Shown: positions 45,461 to 55,888 of the stretch, piece after piece | Position numbering within the stretch: position 1 is the first letter of the stretch | Layout of the letters: every line of letters starts with the position of its first letter | Translations under genes and position numbers: made by a program | Assembly: GCA_002110485.1 (NCBI GenBank) | Contig: MOWL01000045.1 | Location: 558,001-622,000 of the forward strand | Direction of reading: 5' to 3' | DNA length: 64,000 nt | Origin: Emergomyces orientalis | Taxonomy: Eukaryota > Ascomycota > Eurotiomycetes > Onygenales > Ajellomycetaceae | The notes under the pieces: generated by a model | What the model saw: only the letters and a program-made list of their open reading frames with translations | What the model was told of the DNA's origin: nothing | Databases searched by the model: none

Positions 45461-46795
45461 ATGCCCGTGCCAAAGCAGACTGTGCGTTCCTTCGATCCCT
45501 TTCCCTCAACGTATCTGAGCCACAACGTTCCACAGCACACAAACTAACAAATACAACTCCAGACCGAACTTATCTTCTCCCTCCGCGCTCTCATCTACCG
45601 AATCCGCCAACTAAAAAAGGAACGCCACGGCTACTCCAAAGCCAAGCACCGCGAGCTCGCGAAACTTCTCAAGGAAGGCCGTGACGATCTCGCCCGTATA
45701 AAAACAGAAGATGTCATTGGAAACGATAATGTGATTGCTGCGCTGGAGATTCTGGAGTTATACTGTGAGCAGCTGCATGTGCGCGCGAATATAGTGGACC
45801 ATATTGCGCTCGGGCAGAAGCGGGCTGGGCCAAAGAAGAAGCAACAGGGCTTGGACACGAAAGGGGCGAGTCATGCTTCCAATGCTGAATCTTCTGCTAG
45901 CGGCGGCGGTGGTTGGGGGATATGGAAGGCTTTGGGATTTGGGTCGTCACAACCCCCACAACAACCACCATCGAAGCTAACAACAGCACGACAAACCATT
46001 CGGGAACAGCCGGTGGGACACGGTGAAATCTTGAATACAGATCAGAATAAACCAGCGACAACGACGGAAGGACAATTTGAAGATGAACAACAACAAGAAG
46101 AATTTCCCTCCCCTCCCCCGCCAGAAAAAGACGTTTATCTAGACCCGGACTTGGATAAAGCGGCCGCGGTCATTTTCTACTGCTATGTCCGCTTACCGCG
46201 CGATATACCTGGCCTACCAGAACTGCGTGCAAAGCTTATACAAAGATGGGGCAATGATTTTGCAAATAAGGCGCAGGAAGCTGATCCCTCCATCTCGCTT
46301 CCGGACGAGTTGATTGATCGGTTGAAAGTGCAGAATCCACCTGAATCGCTGGTGGAGAATTATTTGAAGGAGATCGCGAGGGCGCATGGGATTATGTGGC
46401 ATCAGGATGAAAGTGAAGAGGACGATGGTGGGGGAGAGGGAGAGAAGGAGGGCGTTGGAGGGGGAGGTGAAAGGCAGGACAATCCGCCTGCTTATGAAAA
46501 TGATGGCTCACAGACGAGGCATGGTGATAGTAATAGGTTTGATGATTTGGACGAGAGTAAAAAGGATGCTCCTTCCAGGGATGCACATATACACGTACAG
46601 GAAGAACCTCAGAAAAGGCCATCATCTGGAGGTGCTGCGCCTCCCAGTCGCAGATCGAATGAGTCGGCTACGAACAACAACACTTCCTCATCGAAGTCGC
46701 AGACGCGGGCCGCTGCTGCTGCGGTAGAGAGTAAGAAGAGTGGAATTCCTGATGTCGACGAGTTAGCTAGGAGATTTGCTGCGTTGAAGAAGTGA
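45461..46795 (+). CDS. IST1: IST1-family ESCRT-III regulator
   Basis: Ist1 binds Did2 and Vps4 and tunes ESCRT-III disassembly in multivesicular-body sorting. Two exons: a tiny first exon (45461-45481, MPVPKQT) and 45563-46795, giving 417 residues. The helical Ist1 domain (about 7-190) includes AKHRELAKLLKEGRDDLARI, NVIAALEILELYCEQLHVR and, after a Ser/Gln-rich insertion of about 75 residues, AAAVIFYCYVRLPRDIPGLPELR and the closing NPPESLVENYLKEIAR. The tail is disordered and acidic. The very end, VDELARRFAALKK, matches the MIM1 pattern that binds the Vps4 MIT domain. The insertion between the helices is larger than in yeast Ist1. The start is chosen because the second exon lacks a suitable early ATG before the first helix. 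Confidence 0.85.
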
Positions 46796-47930
46796 GAGGG
46801 GTCGGCTTGTCAAATAATTAAGATCCGTCCTGTTGGGCTGGACAGAACGGGACTGGCATTCGCTTATGATGCTTGAACTGTCTTTCGGATACCACATTTA
46901 CTACTGATTGAGCTTATCTTCGCAAGGTCGTACGTGATCATTCTTTGATGTGTTGGATTTATGTAACACTCTTCAGTTGCTCTGAGCTACGAAACAATAC
47001 GTATTCATCCAAGATATTTGTATGTTGCTAATAGATGATACGTAACACTTAAGTCGGACTCCCGAAATTGTATTCCATGCCGAAAGGAGCGAATTACCAT
47101 TTCTCTGTAAAGTTTCGTAAGAGTAGTCTTGTTCGATTATTATCCAAATCGAAAATTTTATTTACAAAACCAACCACAACAAAGCAAAAACCGAAATTTT
47201 GACCTCAAATTATTCCGGATAACTAGCCTTCCTTGAATCGGTTTAACGAGAAATTCGTCCACATCCGACTCCTCTAGTTTTGTTTGGTGTCATATTGGTT
47301 CTCTTTCGACTCGCCCGCTGCTCAGTACTCGAGAAATAATTCAACAACTTGCTTGCCTCCTTGGATTTGTGCTTTCGTCTTATCGTTGGTAAAAATGTCC
47401 CAATAGGTGGGCAATTTTTGTGGGGTTTGCAACCGTAACACACGCCCGTCGGTATAGATCGGAAAGTCTTTCATTTCAACGAGGAAGATTTGGCCAGGAA
47501 GTGTATCAGTTTCATCGCATGCAGTAGGTTGCCACGACTAAGAAGCATCCACAGCGAGCCCTTCATCAATTACGGGATTCAAGAGGTCGGTCGCACTGGG
47601 CCAAGCAGCCAGTTGTTTCCCATTACCCATTATAATCTCTGGGTGTAGGTTCGCACTATTCTCAAGAACATGTTTTATGATTTGGATTTCACCCCAACAA
47701 CAGGATTTCAAACAGTATCTGACATTTTGGCATCGGCATCTACCCCCTTTGTTAATCCTTTTATCATCAGTCCTTTTGTGATTAGGTCAAATTGTGCAAG
47801 GCGCGTACGCAGCGGAGGCGGTTGAATTTTATAAGTGCCCTTGGAAAAAACGGGTGCGGCTCGATACCTTGAGGAGGACAGGCCAGCCTTGGCGTCTGGT
47901 AGATAGTACTCCAGAAGTAAGAAAATAATA
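46796..47930. other. Intergenic stretch leading into the ankyrin relic
   Basis: No intact gene. Minus-strand reading of 47230-47480 gives broken pieces that may continue the relic to the right, but no ankyrin repeat can be recognised below 47930. Confidence 0.35.
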
Positions 47931-48480
47931 TCATTCTTCTACCGTCGCATCCAGCGGACTTTCATACCGCGGAACTCCATACAGAGGTCTGGTTAACGCC
48001 GTTCATTAGAAGAAATTCACGATTTTTTATTTCCTTGAAGTCACGCTGGAGCGTAAAGTGCCAGCCCTAGAATGAGGAAGACAAGGACGCGAGCTCCTTA
48101 GGTAATAAGTAACTTCACGATTTCGATATCGTTTTGGAACGCGGCCCCATTCAAGGGGTATGATGAAGAGTTGTCAAAGAGGCCGGGGTAGCTTGTATTC
48201 TAAAAACGAACCACCAATTTTCCCATAGGGCGTGGTTGCAGGCGATATAGAGTGGAGTGCGCAAATCTCCTTTTTTCCTCATTGGCGTTTGCCCCGTGCT
48301 CGAGAAGAATTTTTACAATTTCTTCACGGGTACATTTCGCTGCCACTGATAAAGGCATTAAATTTTCATTCAAAGATTTCGAAGGTATATGTGTCTTTAT
48401 CCTTCGTTCAATGACTGTCGGACACATGCATGCTTCCGGTATTTGCTTGCAAGGTATGAACAAGGTTCAGAATTCTTGTT
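47930..48480 (-). pseudogene. Degenerate ankyrin-repeat gene relic
   Basis: Three ankyrin-like pieces are seen on the minus strand in different frames. At 48358-48275 the sequence reads MPLSVAAKCTREEIVKILLE and then HGANANEE. After a frame change, about 48270-48210 gives RTPLYIACNHA. After another change, about 48170-48095 reads LNGAAFQNDIEIVKLLIT followed by a stop codon. Ankyrin repeats mediate protein contacts. Frameshifts and stops make an expressed protein unlikely. The original ends cannot be found: the relic may extend to about 48680 on the 5' side and to 47240 on the 3' side. Confidence 0.65.
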
Positions 48481-48882
48481 CGGGATATCAACAGATGCAG
48501 CATTCAAGGTGTATTGTTCATCCAAAAGCTCGCTGAGCCCATAGATAGAAGCTCGATAGCGAGTACGATGGGGGTTAGAGAGGGTCGAACTTAACCTCTT
48601 TTCCATTCCCTCCCGAAGAGTTGAGAGCCCATGAAACGTAAGGCGATGTTTGGGTAGTAGAACGGGAACATAAGGCAAATTTGGGATACCTTAATTCAAT
48701 TTTTCCCCTGGATAACGTTACAGGCACGCCTTCTCCGCACTTCATCTTGCAAATGCTTCTCAGGAGGGGTAAAAGAGAACAAGGCTGACAAACTGACTGT
48801 CGACATGTATGATACCACACGTGATACATTTTATAATGCAACTTCTGCCTGCCCAGCCTTCCCTGCCAATTCTCTCCTATTT

Positions 48883-49661
48883 TCAAGCTTCCTCTTTCTT
48901 TTTCTGAGCCGGTCTGATACAATAGCTCTCTGTATACAGGTATCCTCCCACTGGTGGAAATTTCTTCTCGTGGTGCTTGACCCAGTGAAAATTTTCGAAC
49001 ATGGGCAATCCCGCTGGGCTAGAATCTAGGTAGCACTCCACCCCTTCTGCATCTACCAGGTCAAGTGCATACCTGATCATCATGCCAGCTGCCCCTTGTC
49101 CCTTGTATTCGTCGACCGTAGAAATGTATTCTAAATCTGAATGACGAAAGCAGTTGGTTAGATTCATTCCACGACAGATATCATAACAAACAGAAATAAA
49201 ACCGGGCGCCTACAATAATGCCTCCTCCCTCCAAGTAACTTCTTCCGGAAGTAAGGAAAGGACCCAAATAATTCAGTGCAGAGCTGCAAATCATGGTCTG
49301 CCGTGAATTCTGGAGCCCGATGAGCGTCCGAGTCATCCTCTCCCCCGAATCCATCGCTAGCAACTCCTCCATCTTCTTTCGCTGGTTTTACCCATCTAGA
49401 TATGGCCACCGGCTCATCTCCGTCCCTACAGACAAGGAAAACTGTCCCTTCGTCGTTGAAAGCCTGACGATGATAGTCATCCCACCATCTCCTAGTCGAA
49501 GGGGTATCTGGTACAAGTTTTTGATTAAAGGGATCGTTTTGGTGGAAAGACCGCGCGAAATGGTCGCTTAGCTTGGAGACATCGGAAAGGGTGGCATGGT
49601 GCAGGGTTAGGCCTGATTTTGTTCTAGCTAAAGGTGATGCGTTGGTCTCTGAAGTGGCCAT
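48883..49661 (-). CDS. GNAT-family N-acetyltransferase
   Basis: Two exons (49661-49214, 49136-48883) join to 233 residues. The N-terminal half has the family opening LTLHHATLSDVSKLSDHFAR, with F-x-x-D/N-P-F around FHQNDPFNQKLVP, and an acidic insertion at about 100-115. The splice creates HYYLEYISTVDEYKGQGAAG, whose QGAAG is the acetyl-CoA pyrophosphate-binding signature (Q/R-x-x-G-x-G/A). ALDLVDAEGVECYLDSSPAGLPMFENFHW completes the fold, read as adjoining segments. The substrate is unknown; such fungal GNATs may acetylate small amines or peptides. A TATA box lies 154 bases upstream. The tail KKKEEA is ordinary. An antisense frame at 49573-49899 is not supported. Confidence 0.85.
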
Positions 49662-50363
49662 TGTGTTGGAGTTCTTTCAGAATAACTGGAGACGTTTCCT
49701 ATTAAAACTGCTAATGACGAAGATAAAGTGTGCTGAGCAAGAACGGATCAACAGAAATATTCTGATCAAATGTTTGCAGATCTTACATATATTTAGTCTT
49801 GAGGAACCCCAAGGCTTTTATATCCCGGCTCTATTTCAAGAGACACACATGTTGGAGACAAATCTCTTCGAACTGGTGCTGACGGATGACACGACGTAAG
49901 CGGAGATATGGAGCCGCTGTCGTTCAATACTCCGACAAGGCACAAAAGCTGGGCACATCCGCTTCGTATTTTACTAAGAAAGATGTTTTCAGAGCCATTT
50001 ATCTCGGATGGATCCATGCTGCAAGTTGCGTTCTACGGACATGGGCATCATGCCGGACATGTTTCCGAAGGATTCATCGCAAATAGGGTGAAATAGTTAT
50101 TTGTGTAAAAAGTCGGACAGTCAGCTAGCCGGCTTACGCAGTTTTAAGCTCAGGGCTAGTCAAGGCTTCAATTCAAAATTAGATTAAAGTTTGATACTAT
50201 CTTTGGAAATCTGTAAACATTATTAGAAAAAAATAAAGTCATATTAGAGACAGAATGAGGTGTCACATTTGAGAGTGTTTGTATTGTAATGACGTAAGAC
50301 GTTTGATGAACGGACCTTGTATCCGTATGATAAACAGTTTGGAGAAAATGTAAGCATAACCAA
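49662..50363. other. Promoter of the GNAT gene and AT-rich spacer
   Basis: The left part holds the GNAT promoter with its TATA box. The rest (about 49900-50363) is AT-rich, lies downstream of the permease relic and shows no gene. Confidence 0.5.
49815..49822 (-). promoter_or_regulatory. TATA box of the GNAT gene
   Basis: On the minus strand this reads TATAAAAG, preceded by GGGA, 154 bases upstream of the GNAT ATG at 49661. Same octamer as in front of the secreted-peptide gene. Confidence 0.5.
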
Positions 50364-51700
50364 TTAATAAGTATACAAGAGGACAATCTCATCGTCAACT
50401 TGCGTACTCTTCCTATTCGTCCTCACGAGGATAATCCGCATACACCATGCCGCGACTGAAATTGCAATTGATAACCCAATGCTTGAAGACATGGCGATTA
50501 AATATCGTCTTTTGTCGGAACTGGGGCAAAGATACTGCCACGCAGTGAAAAAAAAGGTCGGAGTATGAGTCAAGAGTTTGGTGTAATTGAGGTAATCTTG
50601 GAAGGCTGCTGGTGGGGAGAATTAAATTCACAGGACTCCATATAAAAGACACATTAGCAATAGTATTGACTATCACAAGAGATGCGGATTTCTTCTCCTT
50701 CGTTTGGCCGCATGTGGATCCTGCCCAGTCCAAGATGATTGAATTCGCCGCATAGGTGCCAGTGGTAAAAATCACCATTCCCGTATATTGCGCCCCTATA
50801 TTGAGCGTGGCGCACACGATTGCGAAACCGACCACCGGCAGCCTTTGCGGCTGTTATATATGCCACCTTCGCTCGTTTTGATTTCCCAGAGCTCATGGAC
50901 CAGAAGACGGAGAAGGCCCGCCCATTAAATATGGTGGACATGTCAAAGCTAGCGGAATATGATTGTAATAAAACCAAGCGTTTGGACAACCATAGGAAAG
51001 AAATTCTTGAATCCATTTGCGGCAAGATGTAGGTGCTGCATTAGAGCAAATATCCATAGGCGATAGTCCTTAGCAGCTACTTTAAGCCTTGCCCAGGTCG
51101 TGGTTCGCGATTGCTGTCAACAGTATCGCTAACAATGCGATTATGAGCATGTTCACGCTCTTTCTGTGTGAGCCATCTGGTGTTTAATGGATCATCTGGG
51201 AGCGTGAATGCGGATCCAATGGCGACAACGAAGGTAGCAATTCCCAGTAAAATGAAAAGCCCGCCCGACTGCCATCCCTTGATTCCTGGCTGCCCATCCA
51301 TTCCTGCAAAAATTCCAGCTGCGATTAAACCAGGAAGCAATGGCCCAGAGAGGCATCGAAAATGACATATAATACCACGGTTTAGTCCGTGTGAAGTACA
51401 TGTTAGATGGTATCTGCCCGATCAGGTACCCGACAAAGACGATAGAAATGCATGTGTAGTATTCTGGAGATACGTTAGTCCAATGGGACCAGGATTTATC
51501 GGCGCTTACCGCTCTATTTGAGATTAAGGTCCCGTTCGAGATCATCTAGACGGGCGAGGGCTATCGCGGTAATATAAATTTGGTTCCTGCCCTGAGAGAT
51601 CAGGGGTCCCAATACCTCTCGCTTCCGAGGCTGATATTGAGGACCAATATTGAGGACCAACTGGCTTACCAATGGCGTTTACACCGAGGTAGGTAAGTCA
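50364..51700 (-). pseudogene. Allantoate-permease-type MFS transporter relic
   Basis: Broken member of the Dal5/anion:cation symporter MFS family. The remains read in order on the minus strand. RNQIYITAIALARLDDLERD (about 51605-51546) is the start of the first loop, followed by an in-frame TAG. A canonical intron GTAAGC...CTCCAG follows, then EYYTCISIVFVGYLIGQIPS and MPLWAI. An internal deletion joins this to a segment around GGLFILLGIATFVVAIGSAF and LPDDPLNTRWL (about 51300-51150). Next come DYRLWIFALMQHLHLAANGF and KNFFPMVVQTLG (about 51080-50980), more frame changes, GFAIVCATLNIGAQYTGMVI (about 50830) and a last hydrophobic segment ending at 50364. About 80 residues between transmembrane segments 3 and 5 are missing. 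Not functional as sequenced. Confidence 0.75.
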
Positions 51701-52744
51701 GTACATAACCCAAAGAGTTGGCTGCAACATATTAGCATTTCAAATCGTAGCGAAGACATAGGTTTTAGCATTATCCATATATCCAGTTTCTTGACAAGCT
51801 TGGTTTCATCTCGACTTAAAGTTGTTCATGCGCCAGAATAATCAATGTTGGCGATTTCCAATTCATCCATAAGGGTATTTATTATCAGCAATGCATCCCT
51901 GGTGCTTCCTCGCAGAGCCTGGCGAGGAAAGTTTCTCGCGGCTGGTGCCTTTTGCCATTTCGAATGTAAAAGAAAAGTAAAGAAAAGAAAAGAAAAGAGG
52001 ATATAATTATTTTTTGTTATGGACAAAGCCGCCGATAGTCATATCGACAGGACTCACTGAAGCGGATTTGTTAATTCCTGAAACTATGTAGCCAAATTTA
52101 ATAGACGTAATCGAGGATGCTACCGCCTACTTATGTCGGGCCATCTGAAACCCAAGTTATGGATTCATCCAGAATAGTGTAGGACACAACAAAGAGAATA
52201 TTTTCCATTACAGGGCGAAGGGGCGTTCCTAGAAATCGGGACTGAGACCATATTGAGCTTCAACGGAAACTTTCTTGGAGTCGAACCGTTTATGGGTGCA
52301 GCGCTGGGGTGGTGAGGTCTAATCCAAGTATGGAATTTCATTTGAACTTGAATTAACGGTGAGAATGAGTGATGGCGTAATTATTGACCGAGAGACAGGC
52401 TTTGTAACACACAAAAGGTAGCATAATAGGAGAGATTGATAATTCAACGAGGCAACAGAAGCACTATGTGAGGCGGGACACGAAATAAGTTATATTTCAA
52501 CGTTATGATCACAGCATGAAGCAAATACCCGGCGTAGAAAGCCAGAGGATAAAATATTCTGACTTATTTATTCCTTCTGTGGTACAGGTCGTGCAGGATA
52601 AAGAGTGGTCAGAATTTCTGGAAGACGCTTGGGCCACGCAAGTGTATGCTGCGTGCCGTCGCCGTGTAACAGGTATTGTATTGAATTGTATATTAGCAAA
52701 AGTTAATTGAGAGCATGGGGTATGAGGATCTTCGAAGTTTAATT
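51701..52744. other. Spacer with A/G-rich simple sequence
   Basis: No gene supported. 51968-52000 is an AAAAG-type simple repeat. A 13-base direct duplication (ATATTGAGGACCA) lies just left at 51634-51660, inside the permease relic's first part. A 64-codon frame at 52516-52710 is unrecognised. Confidence 0.4.
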
Positions 52745-53120
52745 GGCAGACTCTAAACCGTAAATATTCCGCGTCTGCACTGGCGTGGAGACGGAGGCGG
52801 AGAGTAAAAGAAAGTAACCCCGACTTTTGTTCGCGTTTATGGACTTCAACTTGAACTAGGCGTTTCTTTTCGTCATGGCAACAATTTCATTCCTATTTAT
52901 TCGAATATTAGGTGGAGTCTTACCCAACGAGAGAAACCAGTAATCATTTGCTTCAAATCCTGGGAGTTGAAATTGGGTATATCTAGCCTGCAGAATTCCA
53001 CTGGAAATTTGACTGAAACTAAACTGCTGTGCGCATCGGAAAGGCTATCAGGCATGTACACCGGTGCAACGCACGGAAAATTGTCGAAGATAGAAGAAAC
53101 CCAAGCTGATGCTGTCATAA
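52745..53120 (-). other. Possible two-exon gene fragment, unrecognised
   Basis: On the minus strand an open frame from about 53120 (MTASAWVSSIFDNFPCVAPV onward, 70 codons) runs into a canonical GTAAGA donor at about 52922. An acceptor CCTAG near 52862 continues in phase for about 38 codons, ending ESAN and a stop near 52748. Upstream, at about 53350-53280, another open piece reads GRKNILLAPDLANVLPDWI. The pieces could be exons of a decayed or uncharacterised gene. I recognise no family and the start is not found. Confidence 0.3.
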
Positions 53121-53570
53121 TATAATTGTCAACCCCCCTATGTCGAACGAGAAGAATTGCTGCTAGATTACATGAGGGCTGCCAAAGGTGTATCGCTAAA
53201 AGGCTCCTGGCGCTCTATACTCATGCTCAGTGGCGGAGGTAAGGCGAACTGTTTCGGTATTATCTAGGTAACTTCAACTCACAATCCAATCGGGAAGCAC
53301 GTTCGCGAGATCTGGGGCCAGCAGAATATTTTTTCGACCGGAAGGGTAAGTTTAATTGGGTACGAGCCAGAATCGGGGGCAGTTAAAGTAATGCCAGCGT
53401 GGCGCAATGAGAACATGGTGTAATCTCATGCGGGTAAATTTGCTGCAGTTGTCCATTCCGTACATCGACATAGTACCCGGATATGAGGACCAGAAATACT
53501 GTAAATTGAAAGCCAGGATTCAGCTCTAAAATATACCCAAGATTTCAGTTTGATCCAGTCCTCCCTCAAT

Positions 53571-54907
53571 TTATGGGGTACTGAGGCGGCTGCCGCTCTC
53601 ATTCCGAGGCCGGGATGAAAGCTGAAAGGGTGTGGACGAGTCTTCGTATACAGAAGGGCGGCGGTGGTATCGATTTGACCCTTGCCAAAGGGCATAATAA
53701 AACGAGGCATTGGCAACAATGCTTGCGCAGACTATCTCTATCGATGCCCACTGCAGTGTTGGCAAAGATAATTGCTCCAAATTAGTGCTGGGTACTGTTT
53801 ATCGTCAAGTTTTCGACCAGATAGGATACATACTAGAGAACGTGTAGATTGAGCCACTGATTTACTGAATATAAGAGGCAGTCGCGTAATCGTTATTGCA
53901 ACGACTAGAATGCCGACTAGGAAGAGGAGGGTCAATTGTAACTTTCTAGAAGAGGGATTAGGCAAGTTGAACGACATTGTGGGGTGCATTAGGCATGAGC
54001 TCCAGAAATAACTTACGCCTGAAAATCGAGAGATGTCATTCTCCAGAGCATTGGGATGGGGAAAAGAATCAAAGCAAGATCAGTTGCGATGTTCAAGGTG
54101 CCCATCGTGAGCAAATTAGACATGCCTTTCCGACATGGATCTGAATTGGGGCAGTAAATAAGCTTCGATACAGCTTGAAAAGATCCAGGTAGATAGGGGC
54201 GGTAAATCACGATAATTCCAATTTCGAGTCGACTTACGGTGCAGATATTCGTGACCCCAAAACCTCCACAACAGCCATTATTAGTATTATATATTCAAAA
54301 ACCGAGAAAGTGGGCGTCTTACATGTACAATGGTTGGCATTCAAGCAATGTCGACAGCAATGTAGCAAAGAAAGCTGCAACAATAAAGGCCCGCAGGATC
54401 TGGAGAGAGTAATGAACTTTGTTCGAACCAGTTTCCAGTCTCTTATAGAACCGTAGCAAACAAAGTTTCATGCACCAAAGACTAAAATATGGCAAAAATA
54501 TTAGATACTACCCATAGAGTTTTTAAAACCTTTTCCTCATCTTGATCGCGTTTCTCAAAATATTGTCCAGTTGTCGAGAAATAGAAACTTCGCACTTAGA
54601 TGAGGAAGAATGAAACCCACAAAAGAGCATAGAATACACGGCCAACCAAGATGAGTTTTTGCGACAACACCTGGTCTTCGATTGAAGGAGATAGTCTCAG
54701 GCTAAAAACTTTGATCATAGCAACGCTGCGGCTTATGAGGGGCAGAAATGCGAATGCCATCCAGCTATCATCGGCCCCCCATGATCGATTAGGAGACTTG
54801 ATCATGTCGCATTTTGCCAGTAACCGGTAACCGCATCGAAAAAGGATTTGAAAAGAACAGAGTGCGGCACAAACGACAATCTGTGTGGCTTCTGAAGTCC
54901 ATCTCAT
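53571..54907 (-). pseudogene. Rhodopsin-domain integral membrane protein with a damaged splice donor
   Basis: Looks like a fungal rhodopsin-like seven-helix integral membrane protein (PTH11/SAT4-related family). Exon 1 (54907-54600, from MRWTSEATQIVVCAAL) contains GADDSWMAFAF and ends in FYALLWVSFFL. The expected donor reads CTAAGTGCG, with C at +1 (54599), so translation stops at TAA. The next exon (54481-54323) reads WCMKLCLLRFYKRL to LLECQPLY. The join to the following exon (about 54240-54010, with PCRKGMSNLLTMGTLNIATD and FPIPMLWR) is unresolved. After that two introns are canonical and in phase, giving KLQLTLLFLVGILVVAITI, then WASIEIVCASIVANASFYYA and a tail ending at 53571. Only the first donor is clearly damaged, so this may be a recent loss, a rare non-GT donor or a sequence error. 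Confidence 0.6.
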
Positions 54908-55888
54908 TGAAGTGGCGGGAAAGTCGCTATAGAAAACAAGCAAGATTGATGTCTGGCTCTGTGCATTGCTTTGGACAAATTTGGGCTCAGGGTCCAAGAA
55001 ATCAGGAATGAATCAACGAATATTTTGAGGTTGGAAAATATAATAATTGACGAGAAGAGAATGTTGGATTTTCAAACACGAAAATAGCTAGAGCTTTTGC
55101 AGGGGGGTTTGGGGTTTCTCTGTTTTCAACCTGGGTAGTTCTGCGTACGATTTAACTTAGTGCAATCATCTCCACCTAGGCGTCGTGGAAGCATGCTTGG
55201 GTCCTGGCTCGATCCCACTTTTTCATAATACTCCCTTAATAATCATGCTGCAAATGCCGTGAGACACCGTATTATTGTGATTTACTACTACCTTGACGGT
55301 CTCGCCGCCCAGGCGCGCGAATTCCGTTTGGGTTAATCATCCACGGGTATCGCACCCAGCGATTCATTTCGCCAGACCAGGGGTTCCGTGTGGTGGGAAG
55401 GTTAATGTTACCATATATGCCACTCAGGGGTCAGACCCAATTTTCCTTTTGCTCCCGCAAGTATAAGGATAAGGGTACGGGCGCATAAATCTGCTGTCGC
55501 ATCTCAACCTCGAGCTTGAAACGCTGTCATGCTGCGAGAAACGTCCCCGAAGCGCCTCACTGGGTTAATGCCAAACACAAGCGGGCTGCCGAGGCGTGCT
55601 ATTGGGAGGGGCATAGCTGATACGCTAAGCCATAAATAGTTATAGTTTTATATCACCTGGGCAGGTTTATTCCAGGTTCTGGCCCAGCGTCCCTTTTCAC
55701 TGGATATCCCTCGCTCTTGAGGCGCAAAAAGTGATCTATTAATATTTATATATATATATATATAGTACATATATAAATTAACAAGAGGTAGATATAAATT
55801 TGTACACAGATTATGAAAGACGACATCCAACCCTTTAACTAATTCACCCACAGGAGTTAATGTGGAGACCTAGCTTCTTCAACATGTA
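54908..55888. other. Spacer between the rhodopsin-like gene and the MFS transporter
   Basis: No supported gene in about 1 kb. An AT repeat with TATATATATATATATA lies at about 55747-55764. Position 55889 is the stop end of the MFS gene, so its 3' tail is here, and the promoter of the rhodopsin-like gene lies at the left end. Confidence 0.5.
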
